64,000 nt of DNA from Streptomonospora nanhaiensis (GCF_026642255.1 NZ_CP113264.1:7130001-7194000), one strand, 5' to 3'; positions 1 through 8,139 are shown, counted from the first letter of the stretch. Numbers and translations are program-made. Notes: a model not told the origin generated them from the letters alone.

Positions 1-235
1 CGGGCTCTCCCTGATCATGCTCGCGCTCGTGCCCCGCCCGGACGACGGGGCCGGGTCGGACGCGGCCCCGGCCGACGGCGCGCCCGGGTCCCGGGAAGGC
101 CCGGGGGCCGCCGCGCCCGCGGGGCGGCCCGGGCCCCGCCGTGCGAGGACGCCGTACGAGGTGGGCGTGGCCTGCGGGCTCAGCCCGCGTGCGGCCCTGC
201 GCGGCGCCGGCCTCCGTGCACGAGACGGCGCATGA
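1..235 (+). CDS. C-terminal fragment of an unidentified protein, possibly a transporter tail
   Basis: The frame is open from the left edge to a TGA at 233-235. It begins with a short hydrophobic stretch (GLSLIMLALV) followed by about 65 residues rich in Ala, Gly, Pro and Arg. That shape fits the last membrane helix and disordered tail of a membrane transporter, but no family can be named from so little. Its final 56 bases overlap the 3' end of the convergent DUF418 gene, which is unusual. A chance open frame in GC-rich DNA is a real alternative. Confidence 0.25.
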   Translation, partial: GLSLIMLALVPRPDDGAGSDAAPADGAPGSREGPGAAAPAGRPGPRRARTPYEVGVACGLSPRAALRGAGLRARDGA

Positions 236-1367
236 GCGCGTCCAGGGGTCCGGGACGCGCCGACCCGGCGAGCCACGCGGCCAGGCCGAGGCCGACCAGC
301 CAGACCAGGGCCGCGACGACCAGCGCGCCGAAACCTCCCACCCTCGGCCCCATCCCCGCGAGGTCGGGGTGGAGCACGGCCGCGACCAGCACCGAGTTGA
401 GGATGTAGAAGGTCAGGGAGCGCTCTCCCACCGCCGCGACGGTGCGGGTCAGCGGCCCCCGGCCGCGGTCCAGGCGGATCGCCCACAGCGTGAACAGGGC
501 CGCGTACCCGGCCCCTCCGAAGACACCGGTCAGCACCTGGAGCGCCATCATCAGGCCCTGCGCGACCGCTCCCGGCTCCAGTGCGCCCACCGCCGTGAGT
601 GCGGAGGGCAGGGCTCCAGCGACGGACACGGCCACACCGGCCGCCGCGACACGCGCCAGCAGCCCCCTGTGCGCCTCCGGGTCGTCCAGCAGCCCCGCGC
701 GGCCCGCCCGGTAGCCGAGCACCACCAGCAGGAACAGCGGGTAGGCGATCGCGACGAACACCGGTCCGAACGGGAGCCCGATCAGGCGGGCCGCCCAGTC
801 CCCGGCGGTGAGGTACCCCGCGACGGCGTACACCTCGCCGCCCTCGGCGCCGGCGGTGCCCAGGCTCATCCCGACCATCGCCAGGGGGACGGTCACCGCG
901 TAGAGCGCGGCGAACGCCACGGCCGCGCGCGTCACGGCCCGGGTGGAACGCAGCAGCAGCCACCCGGTGACCAGTGCGGCGACGCCGTAGGAGGCGAGGA
1001 TCTCGCCGGGGAACACCAGCAGCGCGTGCACGAAGCCGAACAGCAGGAGGAAGAGCCCGCGCCTGCGGAGCAGGCGGCGGACCTCGGCCTCGGGCGCGCC
1101 TCGCGCGGACTGGCGGGCGACCGTCCACGCCAGTCCGTAGCCGAACAGGATCGCGAACATCGGGAACGCCCGGTTGTCCAGCAGCAGCGTGGTCGCGAAG
1201 GCCGCGCCCCTGTCGAGCGGAGCCGCTCCGGAGCCGTCCGTGCCGAAGCCCGCCCCCGCGTACACCCCGGCGTAGGCCATGGCGATGAGCAGCAGCATGA
1301 ACCCCCGCGCCAGGTCGGGGGCGAGTCGGCGCTCCCCTCGCGCCGACGGCACCGCTGTGGCGTCCAT
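180..1367 (-). CDS. DUF418 domain-containing membrane protein
   Basis: A 395-residue polytopic membrane protein, close to the usual DUF418 length of about 400. The N-terminus has the family-type pattern of a charged patch running into the first helix (RRLAPDLARGFMLLLIAM). Several more helices follow, and the C-terminal third carries the DUF418 signature region (GERSLTFYILNSVLVA). The function of the family is unknown; members are thought to be transport- or envelope-related. I chose the ATG at 1367 because GAGGAGAGG lies 9-10 bases upstream. The same frame stays open further upstream, but that part is Pro/Arg-rich and covers a tandem repeat, so it looks non-coding. No operon partner is evident. 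Confidence 0.85.
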   Translation of the reverse strand: MDATAVPSARGERRLAPDLARGFMLLLIAMAYAGVYAGAGFGTDGSGAAPLDRGAAFATTLLLDNRAFPMFAILFGYGLAWTVARQSARGAPEAEVRRLLRRRGLFLLLFGFVHALLVFPGEILASYGVAALVTGWLLLRSTRAVTRAAVAFAALYAVTVPLAMVGMSLGTAGAEGGEVYAVAGYLTAGDWAARLIGLPFGPVFVAIAYPLFLLVVLGYRAGRAGLLDDPEAHRGLLARVAAAGVAVSVAGALPSALTAVGALEPGAVAQGLMMALQVLTGVFGGAGYAALFTLWAIRLDRGRGPLTRTVAAVGERSLTFYILNSVLVAAVLHPDLAGMGPRVGGFGALVVAALVWLVGLGLAAWLAGSARPGPLDALMRRLVHGGRRRAGPHAG

Positions 1368-1476
1368 CTCGTGCGTCCTCTCCTCGGCGTACCCTCCGGC
1401 CAAGGGTGGCGCGCGGGGACGCGGCCGGGCATCCCCCGATCGGCCGGACCGGGCCGCCGGACGGCCAGGAGGCGCG

Positions 1477-1545
1477 GTGCGGAGCCCGCCGGAAGGCCGG
1501 GGAGGGGCGGGTGCGGAGCCCGCCGGAAGACCGGGGGAGGGGCGG
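1477..1545. repeat. Two-copy tandem repeat of about 34-35 bp
   Basis: Two adjacent near-identical units begin at 1477 and 1511, each starting GTGCGGAGCCCGCCGGAAG. They differ by one substitution and one inserted G. They lie in the 233-base gap between the DUF418 gene and the zinc-finger/Asp23 gene and fit no coding frame. Confidence 0.75.
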
Positions 1546-1600
1546 CCCGGGGACCGCGGCGGGTCGGTGCGGAGGCGCACCGGCGGTCTGCCCGGCGCGG

Positions 1601-2152
1601 CTATCCCGCGGGGTCGTCGAGGTCGACGACGTCGATGTCCACGCGGGCCGCGCGCAGCCCCAGCCGGTCCTCCACCAGGGAGCGCATGGCGCGCCGCGCC
1701 TCCTCGGCGGCCTCGACGATCGGCAGGCCGAGGCCCACCCGCGCCGTGGCCAGGACGACGAGCCCCTCCGGCGTCTGCTCGACCCGGCAGCGGCCCACGA
1801 CCACGCCGGGGACGGACTCGACGGAGGCGCGCAGCATGGCGGCCACGGCGGTCTCCCGGACCTCGGTGCCCCCGGGCCCGGGGCCCGACAGGACGACGGT
1901 GCCGCCGGTGCGCCTCTCCGCGCGCACGGCGCGCATCACGTCCGCCAGCAGGCCGGGGGGCGCGCTGACCTCCTGGTCACCGGTCCGCCGGACCGCCGAG
2001 ACGAGGGGGCGCAGCTCCTCCGCCTGCTCCCGGCAGTACTCGCAGGCGGACTCGTGCGGTGTGGGCTCCCCGGACGTCAGGTGTCGCAGGAGGGCGTCCA
2101 CCGAATTCCCGCAGGGGAGCCGGTCGTGGTCGTCGGACGGGTCTACCGCCAT
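1601..2152 (-). CDS. Zinc-finger anti-sigma-like protein with an Asp23/Gls24-type C-terminal domain
   Basis: A 183-residue cytoplasmic protein with no membrane helix. Residues about 20-55 carry a ZAS-type metal-binding motif (HESACEYC, H-x3-C-x2-C), as in zinc-binding anti-sigma factors. Residues about 95-180 resemble an Asp23/Gls24 domain: an ETAV start, the VPGV turn, a beta-rich middle and a final IDVVDL strand. The gene overlaps the end of the upstream ECF sigma gene by 10 bases, so the two are probably translationally coupled and the protein probably regulates that sigma factor. The divergent Asp23 operon starts about 210 bases beyond the sigma gene. The anti-sigma role is inferred from the motif and position. 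Confidence 0.72.
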   Translation of the reverse strand: MAVDPSDDHDRLPCGNSVDALLRHLTSGEPTPHESACEYCREQAEELRPLVSAVRRTGDQEVSAPPGLLADVMRAVRAERRTGGTVVLSGPGPGGTEVRETAVAAMLRASVESVPGVVVGRCRVEQTPEGLVVLATARVGLGLPIVEAAEEARRAMRSLVEDRLGLRAARVDIDVVDLDDPAG

Positions 2153-2691
2153 GGCTCAAGCGCCTCCACGAGATGGGTACGCGCGCGGTGAATGCGTCCA
2201 CGCACGGCGGTCGGGGTCGTGTCGACGATCGCCGCTATCTCTTCATAACCCAATCCTTCCATCTCGCGCAGGACCCAGCAGGTCCTCTGCGGGGGCGGGA
2301 GCCCCGAGAGCGCGTTGAACAGCGCCTCCCGGAGGTCGCCCGCGATCGCCTCCCCCACCGGCCCGGGGCCGGGGGCGGCGAACCCCTCGTCGTCCTCGAC
2401 GGGCGCCTCCGGCCTCCTGGCCCTCAGGACGTTCAGCGCGCGCCGGCCCACGATCCGGTGGAGCCAGGCGGGAAAGCTCTGGGGGTCGGTGAGCTCGGGG
2501 AGCTTGCGCCAGGCCGTGACCAGGGCCTCCTGGGCGGCGTCGCGGGCGTCGCCGGGGTCGCCCACCACGCGGAGGGCGATCCGGTAGACGGTGTCCTGGT
2601 GCCTGCGGACGAGGATCTCGAAGGCCCGGTCGTCCCCGTCCTGGGCGCGCTCCACGAGCACGCTCTCCGGCAGTGCGGTTTCCCTGTGCAT
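2143..2691 (-). CDS. ECF-type RNA polymerase sigma factor
   Basis: A 182-residue sigma-70 family protein of ECF size. Region 2 (about residues 15-85) contains FEILVRRHQDTVYRIA and DAAQEALVTAWRKL. Region 4 (about 125-178) contains LPPPQRTCWVLREMEGL and a helix-turn-helix with TAVRGRIHRARTHL. An acidic linker joins them. It should direct RNA polymerase to a stress regulon. The overlapping downstream gene encodes a zinc-finger protein likely to be its anti-sigma factor. The divergent Asp23 operon is the obvious candidate target, though I see no diagnostic ECF promoter there. I chose ATG 2691; the frame also allows a GTG at 2706, but a GGGAGGGG sequence abuts that codon with no spacing. Confidence 0.88.
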   Translation of the reverse strand: MHRETALPESVLVERAQDGDDRAFEILVRRHQDTVYRIALRVVGDPGDARDAAQEALVTAWRKLPELTDPQSFPAWLHRIVGRRALNVLRARRPEAPVEDDEGFAAPGPGPVGEAIAGDLREALFNALSGLPPPQRTCWVLREMEGLGYEEIAAIVDTTPTAVRGRIHRARTHLVEALEPWR

Positions 2692-2901
2692 CGGTGGTAA
2701 GGCCACCCCTCCCAGTACACGCGCACAGCGAAACTACCCTAGGTTTTCGATCGAACACGCACAGCACCGCCCCGATGCTCCTATCCTGATAGTGATGCAG
2801 GTCACACAAGAGAGGGCGTGAGCCCGGGCCCGTTCCCCGTGTCCTCCCCTGTGACGAAGCGACAACGCAAGACGCATCCCACCGACGAAGGAGAACGGCC
2901 C

Positions 2902-3420
2902 ATGACCGCGAAGAGCGCTCAGAACGACGGGAACCGCGGTGACGAGGCGGTGGCCGGCGGCGGTCTCGCCCCGCTGCGGGACGCCTCGGCCCCCGCCCGC
3001 ACCGACCGCGACCGGGAGGCGGGCTCCGGCAACGGACGCACGTCGATCGCCGACCACGTGGTCGCCAAGATCTCCGGCATGGCCGCCCGCGAGGTCCGGG
3101 GCGTGCACCAGATGGGCGGCGGGGCCGCCCGCGCCTTCGACGCCGTCCGTGAGCGCATCCCCGGTTCGACCTCCACGAACACCGCCGCGCGCGGCGTGGC
3201 CGTCGAGGTGGGCGAGCGCCAGGCGGCCGTCGACATCAACCTGGTCGTCGAGTACGGGGTCTCCATCCCCGACCTCGCGGGCGCGGTACGGCGCAACGTC
3301 ATCACCGCCGTGGAGCGCATGACGGGACTGGAGGTCACCGAGGTCAACGTGGCCGTCGACGACATCCACCTCCCCGACGAGGGCGAGGAGCAGCCCGCCG
3401 CAGAGCCGAGGGTCCGATGA
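2902..3420 (+). CDS. Asp23/Gls24 family envelope stress response protein (first copy)
   Basis: A 172-residue soluble protein. The first 55 residues are polar and disordered. The Asp23 domain follows, starting at TSIADHVVAKISGMAAREV and including VPGST-like and AAVDINLVVEYGV segments and a closing VTEVNVAVDDIHLP strand. In Gram-positives, Asp23 proteins are abundant cytoplasmic proteins tethered to the membrane by AmaP and linked to cell-wall stress. The ATG at 2902 has GAAGGAGAA seven bases upstream; an in-frame start at 2818 lacks a good ribosome site. It is the first gene of a tightly packed operon ending at 5417. Divergent transcription from the sigma/ZAS pair suggests regulation by that sigma factor. 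Confidence 0.85.
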   Translation: MTAKSAQNDGNRGDEAVAGGGLAPLRDASAPARTDRDREAGSGNGRTSIADHVVAKISGMAAREVRGVHQMGGGAARAFDAVRERIPGSTSTNTAARGVAVEVGERQAAVDINLVVEYGVSIPDLAGAVRRNVITAVERMTGLEVTEVNVAVDDIHLPDEGEEQPAAEPRVR

Positions 3421-3479
3421 GAACCGGCCGGTCCCCGGACCGGGGGCCGGCCGCAGGGACGAGAGGAGGAGCGGGACCC

Positions 3480-3665
3480 ATGTGGCCGATCGTCGGACTC
3501 GCCTTCGGAGCGGTCCTCGGTCTCGCCGCCGCCATCGGCGGCTTCGGGGCCTTCCTCCTCGTCCTCGTACTCGGGACGGCCGGGTTCCTGGCCGGACGGG
3601 CGTACGCGGGCGAGGTGGACCTCGCCGAACTGTTCACCCGGCGCGAACGAGGTGACCGCCGGTGA
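3480..3665 (+). CDS. Small membrane protein of the Asp23 operon (DUF2273-like)
   Basis: A 61-residue protein made almost entirely of a Gly/Ala-rich hydrophobic hairpin (IVGLAFGAVLGLAAAIGG then FLLVLVLGTAGFLAGRAY) with a short charged tail. It resembles the DUF2273-type proteins that accompany Asp23 genes in Gram-positives and probably helps anchor Asp23 to the membrane. The ATG at 3480 has GAGGAGGAG upstream. The open frame extends back to 3417, overlapping the first Asp23 stop, but that segment has no fitting ribosome site. The stop overlaps the next gene's GTG by four bases (GTGA), which implies translational coupling. Confidence 0.75.
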   Translation: MWPIVGLAFGAVLGLAAAIGGFGAFLLVLVLGTAGFLAGRAYAGEVDLAELFTRRERGDRR

Positions 3666-4081
3666 TCCCCGCCGGGGCGCCGGGCCGGCGGGCGCACGCG
3701 GCGCGCTCCCCCCTCCGCGGGGGAGCACCCGCGGGGCCCTCCACGGCCCCGCCGGAGGAGCGGGGTGCCACGACCGTCGCCGACCGGGTGGTGGAGCGCG
3801 TGGCGCTCACGGCCGCGGCCGAGCACCCCCGTGTCCGCCCCCTCGCCGAACGGCTCGGGGGGCTGGCGGGGCGCGGACCGGCACGGGCCGGGGTACGGCG
3901 CGGGGGTTCCCGCGTCGCGCTGCGCCTGGAGATCGCCGTCGCCTACCCGTCACCCCTCGCGCGGACGGCGGAGGAGGTCCGGGCGCACGTCACCGCGACG
4001 GTGGAGGCGCTCACCGGCCTCACCGTCCACAGCGCCGACATCGAGATCGTCGAACTCGTGCCCGCCCCGCGGGTGCGCTGA
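3662..4081 (+). CDS. Asp23/Gls24 family protein (second copy)
   Basis: A 139-residue protein starting at the GTG that overlaps the preceding stop. After a 35-residue Pro/Ala-rich lead the Asp23 fold is recognisable: TTVADRVVERVALTAA, a beta segment SRVALRLEIAVAYPSPLA, the helix AEEVRAHVTATVEALTGL, and the final strand SADIEIVELVPA. It is shorter and more divergent than the first copy, so the two may form a hetero-oligomeric layer rather than act redundantly. This pairing of two Asp23 genes with a small membrane protein, DUF6286 and AmaP is typical of Streptomyces-like genomes. Confidence 0.75.
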   Translation: MIPAGAPGRRAHAARSPLRGGAPAGPSTAPPEERGATTVADRVVERVALTAAAEHPRVRPLAERLGGLAGRGPARAGVRRGGSRVALRLEIAVAYPSPLARTAEEVRAHVTATVEALTGLTVHSADIEIVELVPAPRVR

Positions 4082-4104
4082 CCCCTGACACGAAGGACGC
4101 GGAC

Positions 4105-4731
4105 ATGACTTCCCTCCAGGAGGCGTCACAGAAGCAGAGGACACCCGCGGGCCCCTCCCCCGCCGGGGTCCGGACCGCGCGGCGTACCGCCGTGCGGGTC
4201 TTCCGGCCGCAGCGGTCGCTGCCCGCCGCCGTCGCGGCGGTCTCGGTGGCCGTCGTCGGCGGGCTGGCGGTCGCGGTGACCACCGCGGGTGGGGACGGGG
4301 CGCCGTCGCCGCTCACGGGGATCGACGGAAGCCTCTCCCGCGTGTCGTCCACGCCCTGGGAGGCGCCCGAGGCCATGGTGCTCTCGGCCGTGGCCGCCGC
4401 CGTCGGCCTGACGCTGGTGCTGACCGCGCTCCTGCCGGGGACCGGCGGCCACCTGGCCCTGCGGACCGACGACCGGGACACGGTGGCGGGCCTGACCCGC
4501 AGGGGCCTGCGCGACATCCTCGCCGTCGAGGCCCGCGGGGTCGACGGCGTCGGCTCGGTCCGGGTCCGGGTCCGGGGCGGGAGCCGCACCGTGCGGATCG
4601 AGGTCCGGACGCACATACGCGAGGCGGGCTGGCTCGGCGAGCGGGTGGAGGCGGTGGTGCGCCGGAGGGTGGAGGACCTCCGGCCGCTCCGTGCCCCGCG
4701 GGTCGTCGTCCGGCTCAGGGAGGAGGCGTGA
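4105..4731 (+). CDS. DUF6286 domain-containing membrane protein
   Basis: A 208-residue protein. Two membrane helices (about residues 34-55, AAVAAVSVAVVGGLAVAV, and 92-112, VLSAVAAAVGLTLVLTALL) flank a short Gly/Pro-rich loop. The C-terminal part (about 120-205) is soluble and contains TRRGLRDILAVEARGVDGV plus a basic beta region, as in the DUF6286 family found in actinobacterial Asp23 operons. Biochemical function is unknown; membrane tethering or assembly of the Asp23 layer is a reasonable inference. The ATG at 4105 has GAAGGACG upstream. The stop overlaps the region of the next start, so it is co-translated with the AmaP-like gene. Confidence 0.75.
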   Translation: MTSLQEASQKQRTPAGPSPAGVRTARRTAVRVFRPQRSLPAAVAAVSVAVVGGLAVAVTTAGGDGAPSPLTGIDGSLSRVSSTPWEAPEAMVLSAVAAAVGLTLVLTALLPGTGGHLALRTDDRDTVAGLTRRGLRDILAVEARGVDGVGSVRVRVRGGSRTVRIEVRTHIREAGWLGERVEAVVRRRVEDLRPLRAPRVVVRLREEA

Positions 4732-4733
4732 CC

Positions 4734-5417
4734 ATGGAGGAGAACGGCGCCCTGCGGGAGGTCCCGCCGGGAGGGGTCGCGGAGCCGGAGGGGCCCTCCC
4801 CCGGGCCGACCGCGTCCACGATCCGGGGGTTCCCGCACAAGGGGGCCCGGAGGACCGCGCGCGGCAACAGGCTCGGTCTGGTGCTCACGGGGCTGCCCCT
4901 GGTGCTGTGCGGGGCAGCGGGCCTCGCCGCCGGAGGGGGCCTCCTCGGCGGCGCCACCGCCGCCGCGCCGGTCGGGGGCGGACCGCTGGAAACGGCCCTG
5001 GCCTGGCCGTGGACACCGTACGTCGTCGCCGCCGTCGCCCTGGTCGTGACGGTGTCGGCGGTGCGGTGGCTGCTCGTACAGGGGCGCTCGAACCGTGCCG
5101 GACGGCTGCGGGTGGGTGAGGACACGGCGTCGGGGCGGACCGGCGTCCCCGCGTCCGCCGCCGGGGACGCCGTGGTCGCCGAGGCCTGCGCGGACCCCCG
5201 GGTGCGGCGCGGCCGGGCGCACTTCACCGAGTCCTCCCGCGAGCCCCGCCTGTGGCTGGACCTGGTGCTGACCGAGGACGCGGACCCCGCCGACGTGTGG
5301 CGCACCTGCCGGGACGGGCCCGTCGCCTCCCTGAGGGAGTCCCTCGAACTCGAACGCCTGCCGACGGTGGTCCGCATGTCGGTGTCGGGCCGCTCCGGAG
5401 GGCGCGGACTCGCCTGA
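4734..5417 (+). CDS. AmaP-like membrane anchor protein of the Asp23 operon
   Basis: A 227-residue protein with a cytoplasmic Pro-rich N-terminus. Two hydrophobic helices follow (LGLVLTGLPLVLCGAAGLAA, and YVVAAVALVVTVSAVRWLL around residues 95-115). The C-terminal cytoplasmic domain (about 130-227) has an alternating charged/beta pattern. This topology matches AmaP, which recruits Asp23 to the membrane, but sequence identity cannot be judged by eye. ATG 4734 sits seven bases after AGGAGG. A GTG at 4728 overlaps the previous stop but leaves only one base between it and the ribosome site. It is the last gene of the Asp23 operon, followed by a hairpin at 5424-5447. Confidence 0.7.
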   Translation: MEENGALREVPPGGVAEPEGPSPGPTASTIRGFPHKGARRTARGNRLGLVLTGLPLVLCGAAGLAAGGGLLGGATAAAPVGGGPLETALAWPWTPYVVAAVALVVTVSAVRWLLVQGRSNRAGRLRVGEDTASGRTGVPASAAGDAVVAEACADPRVRRGRAHFTESSREPRLWLDLVLTEDADPADVWRTCRDGPVASLRESLELERLPTVVRMSVSGRSGGRGLA

Positions 5418-5423
5418 CCCGGA

Positions 5424-5447
5424 GCCCCCTCCCGGGGGAGAGGGGGC
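5424..5447. terminator. Hairpin after the Asp23 operon
   Basis: GCCCCCTC and GAGGGGGC form an 8-bp stem around an 8-base loop, just after the operon stop and in the gap facing the convergent flavin reductase gene. There is no T-tract, as is common in actinobacterial terminators. Confidence 0.5.
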
Positions 5448-5531
5448 GGGTCGGGCTGAGCGGCGGGGGCGGCGCGGCCGCCGGTGACCGGGGAGGCACC
5501 GGCGCCCCGCCCCCGTCCGTGACACCCCGTG

Positions 5532-6188
5532 TCAGGGGGCCGGGGTCTCGGAGCGGTGCGAGTGGCCGTGCTGCCGCCCGAGCCCGAAGTAGTGGCGGAA
5601 GTTGTAGATCAGCGGGTTCCAGCGGGACGGGTCGACGTGGTCGGTGCCCGGCACCACCACGCGGGTGTCCGCGTGCACGCGCAGCACGTCGGCCTGGACC
5701 ACCACGAGGTCCCCCGAGGCGTCGGCGTCGGCCCGTACCACCCGGGCCTCCAGCTGGAGCGGGCACTCCGCCACGCGGGGCGGGGCGACCAGCTCGGACT
5801 CCTGCGGGGTCAGGCCGGCGGCGGCGAACTTGTCCGCCTCGAAGCGGCAGCCGGGCGGCTTGCCCGGGGGCACGGGGTCGCGCCCGGTCAGCGGGGCCAG
5901 GCGCTCGACGCGCGACCAGTCCTCGGCCGCCGGGAAGCAGGCCGCGAACCCGGGGCGCTCCGCCAGGTTGCGCGCGGTCTGCCCCGTGGCGCCGAGCCCC
6001 AGCACCAGCAGGTGTCCCAGGGCCCAGACCGAGGAGATCGGCGCGAGGTTGGGCGTGCCGTCGTCGTTGGCGGTGGAGATCAGGACCACCGGCGTGCCGA
6101 AGTAGAGGATGCGCGGCCGGATGGTCCGGTGTTCGAGGGGCGGCGGCGCGGCGGCCCGCGCCGGTCCCGTGTGCTGTTCGGTGTTCAC
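5532..6188 (-). CDS. Flavin reductase family (FMN-binding split-barrel) protein
   Basis: A 218-residue protein of the flavin reductase-like split-barrel superfamily. The N-terminal half has the family's conserved stretch (TPVVLISTANDDGTPNLAPI) followed by VWALGHLLVLGLGATGQTA, where FMN is normally held. The C-terminal half is a barrel with LQLEARVVRADAD and a His-rich end. Likely role: FMN-dependent reduction or flavin binding in the cytoplasm; the substrate is unknown. I chose GTG 6188; the frame is open to 6431, but that extension is Pro/Gly-rich and resembles non-coding sequence. No strong ribosome site precedes 6188, so the start is uncertain. It is monocistronic and divergent from the ABC exporter operon. 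Confidence 0.75.
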   Translation of the reverse strand: MNTEQHTGPARAAAPPPLEHRTIRPRILYFGTPVVLISTANDDGTPNLAPISSVWALGHLLVLGLGATGQTARNLAERPGFAACFPAAEDWSRVERLAPLTGRDPVPPGKPPGCRFEADKFAAAGLTPQESELVAPPRVAECPLQLEARVVRADADASGDLVVVQADVLRVHADTRVVVPGTDHVDPSRWNPLIYNFRHYFGLGRQHGHSHRSETPAP

Positions 6189-6509
6189 ATCGGGAGAATC
6201 TAGGCGCCCGACGTTTCGCCGGCCGCCGCAACGTCGCCGGCCCGGACCGGCCTCCACCGGGGACGACCCACCGATCCCCGTCGCCCCGGCCGGAGGGCCG
6301 TCCTCCCCCGGCGCCCGCTCGGCCGGTTCCGGTCCGCGGATCCCCCTCTGCGCCGGCCCGGGCTGTGCTAGCGTCGGTCCCTCGCGGCGACCCGGACCTG
6401 AGCCCCACGGCGTCAGGGACGTGCCGGACACCGCGTCTCCGCCGGGGCTCCGCCCCGGTGTCGGGACCGGTCACCACCTGCACGTCTCGACCTCCGGGAG
6501 CCCGCGCCC
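6189..6509. promoter_or_regulatory. Divergent intergenic region, flavin reductase / ABC exporter
   Basis: This 321-base non-coding stretch must hold the promoters of both flanking units. On the plus strand TAGCGT (6369-6374) is a plausible actinobacterial -10 hexamer for the ABC operon. I see no convincing -35, operator or riboswitch. Confidence 0.35.
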
Positions 6510-7310
6510 ATGCGCGTCTACCTCGCGGTGTACGCCCTCGGCCTGCACCGCTACTCCACCTACCGCGTCGCCACGATCGCCGGGATCTTCACCAACGCCG
6601 TCTTCGGCGCGATCAACGCGGCCGTCATGCTCGCCCTCTTCTCGGTGCGGCCCGAGATCAACGGCTACGACGCGGGCGACGCCGTCACCCAGGTGTTCGT
6701 CGGCCAGGCCCTCATCGGCATGGTCGCCATCATGGGGCCGCCTCTGGAACTCGGCGAACGCGTCCGCAGCGGAGCGGTCGCCACCGACATGCTCCGCCCC
6801 GTCTCGATGATGGGCTGGTGGCTGGCCGACGACATGGGGCGGGCCACGTTCAACCTCGTCTTCCGCGGAGTGCCCACGTTCGCGGTCGGCCTCGTCCTGT
6901 TCGACCTGGTCGTCCCCTCCGAACCGGGCCGCTGGGCGATCGCCCTGGTCTCCTTCGTCCTGGCCGCGCTCGTGTCGTTCGCGCTGCGCTACCTGTACGA
7001 GCTGGCCGGGTTCTGGCTGATGGACTCCACCGGGATCTGGGCGGTGGCCGGGCTGCTCGGCCCGGTGGCGGCCGGAATGCTGATCCCGCTCCCCCTCTTC
7101 CCCCCGGCGGTCGCCGACGTGCTGCGCGTGCTCCCGTGGGCCTCCATCGCCCAGATCCCCGCCGAGGTCTTCCTGGGCAAGGAGTCCCTGCCCGGCGGAA
7201 GCCCCCTCGGCGGCCTGGCCCTCCAGGCCGCGTGGGCGGCCGCCCTCCTCGCCCTCGGCGCCCGGGTCACCTCCCACGCCACGCGGAAGGTGGTGGTCCA
7301 GGGTGGCTGA
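6510..7310 (+). CDS. ABC-2 family transporter permease (first subunit)
   Basis: A 266-residue integral membrane protein with about six hydrophobic helices, of the ABC-2/DUF990-type permeases that work as a pair with a second permease and one ATPase. Recognisable segments are an N-terminal ATIAGIFTNAVFGAINAA helix, the cytoplasmic GERVRSGAVATDMLRPVS motif shared with DUF990 proteins, and C-terminal helices with LLGPVAAGMLIPLPLFP. The substrate cannot be inferred. Start ATG 6510 with GGGAG about ten bases upstream. The stop lies inside the next gene (8-base overlap), so the operon is translationally coupled. Confidence 0.85.
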   Translation: MRVYLAVYALGLHRYSTYRVATIAGIFTNAVFGAINAAVMLALFSVRPEINGYDAGDAVTQVFVGQALIGMVAIMGPPLELGERVRSGAVATDMLRPVSMMGWWLADDMGRATFNLVFRGVPTFAVGLVLFDLVVPSEPGRWAIALVSFVLAALVSFALRYLYELAGFWLMDSTGIWAVAGLLGPVAAGMLIPLPLFPPAVADVLRVLPWASIAQIPAEVFLGKESLPGGSPLGGLALQAAWAAALLALGARVTSHATRKVVVQGG

Positions 7311-8139
7311 CCTCCTCGCCCGCACCCGCGAGTCCGTGCTCTGGCCGGTCCGGGCCTACGTGCTGCTCGCATGGACCTGGTGCCGCGCCCTGGCGCAGTA
7401 CCCGGCGTCCCTGGTCATGATGACCCTGTCGACCGCCCTGGGCGCCTTCGCCGAGATGGGGGCCGTCTTCGTCGTGTTCGGCCATGCCGGGGAGGTCTCC
7501 GGGTTCGGGATGGCCGAGGGCCTGCTCATCGCCGGGATGGCCACGACCGCGTTCGCCTGCGCCGACATGGTGATGGGCATGGTGGAGGTCCTGGGACGGC
7601 ACATCAGGACCGGTTCCCTCGACGTCATGCTGGTGCGGCCGGTCCCGCCGCTGGTCCAGATGGCGACGGACCGCTTCGCGCCCCGACGCCTGGGCCGGAT
7701 CGTCCCCGGCTCGGCGGTCACCGTCGTGGCCCTGGCGGCGTGCGACATCGACTGGAGCGCCGGCAAGGTGCTGATGCTGCCGGTGCTGCTGGTGTCGGCG
7801 ACCGCGATCGGCTGCGCGGTCTGGATCATCGGGGCCTGCCTCCAGTTCTTCGTCGCCGACGCGCGGGAGGCCGCCAACTCGGTCACCTACGGCGGGCAGG
7901 CCCTCACCGAGTACCCGATGGCGATCTACCCGAAGAACGTCGTGCGCGCCGCGACCTTCGTCCTGCCGCTGGCCTTCGTCACCTGGCAGCCCGCCCTCTA
8001 CCTCCTCGACCGGCCGGACCCGACCGGGCTGCCGGAATCCCTGCGCTTCGCCACCCCCTTCGTCGCCGTCGCCCTGTGCGCGGTCGCCGGCGCCTGCTGG
8101 AGGTTCGGCCTCCGCCACTACCGATCCACCGGGAGCTGA
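7303..8139 (+). CDS. ABC-2 family transporter permease (second subunit)
   Basis: A 278-residue membrane protein with about six helices. It contains the paralogous RHIRTGSLDVMLVRPVPP loop (about residues 100-117), matching the RSGAVATDMLRP loop of its partner. The C-terminal helices include AVALCAVAGACWRFGLRHY. The two permeases probably form a heterodimeric export channel driven by the ATPase downstream. The gene starts at a GTG overlapping the upstream reading frame by eight bases and ends in TGATG shared with the ATPase start, a sign of balanced expression. The cargo is unknown; related systems export lipids, drugs or polysaccharide parts. Confidence 0.85.
   Translation: MADLLARTRESVLWPVRAYVLLAWTWCRALAQYPASLVMMTLSTALGAFAEMGAVFVVFGHAGEVSGFGMAEGLLIAGMATTAFACADMVMGMVEVLGRHIRTGSLDVMLVRPVPPLVQMATDRFAPRRLGRIVPGSAVTVVALAACDIDWSAGKVLMLPVLLVSATAIGCAVWIIGACLQFFVADAREAANSVTYGGQALTEYPMAIYPKNVVRAATFVLPLAFVTWQPALYLLDRPDPTGLPESLRFATPFVAVALCAVAGACWRFGLRHYRSTGS

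Noticed and set aside
5224..7420. Long overlapping frames on both strands across the flavin reductase and ABC genes
   Set aside because: They are low-complexity Arg/Pro/Gly products in the shadow frames of well-recognised genes.
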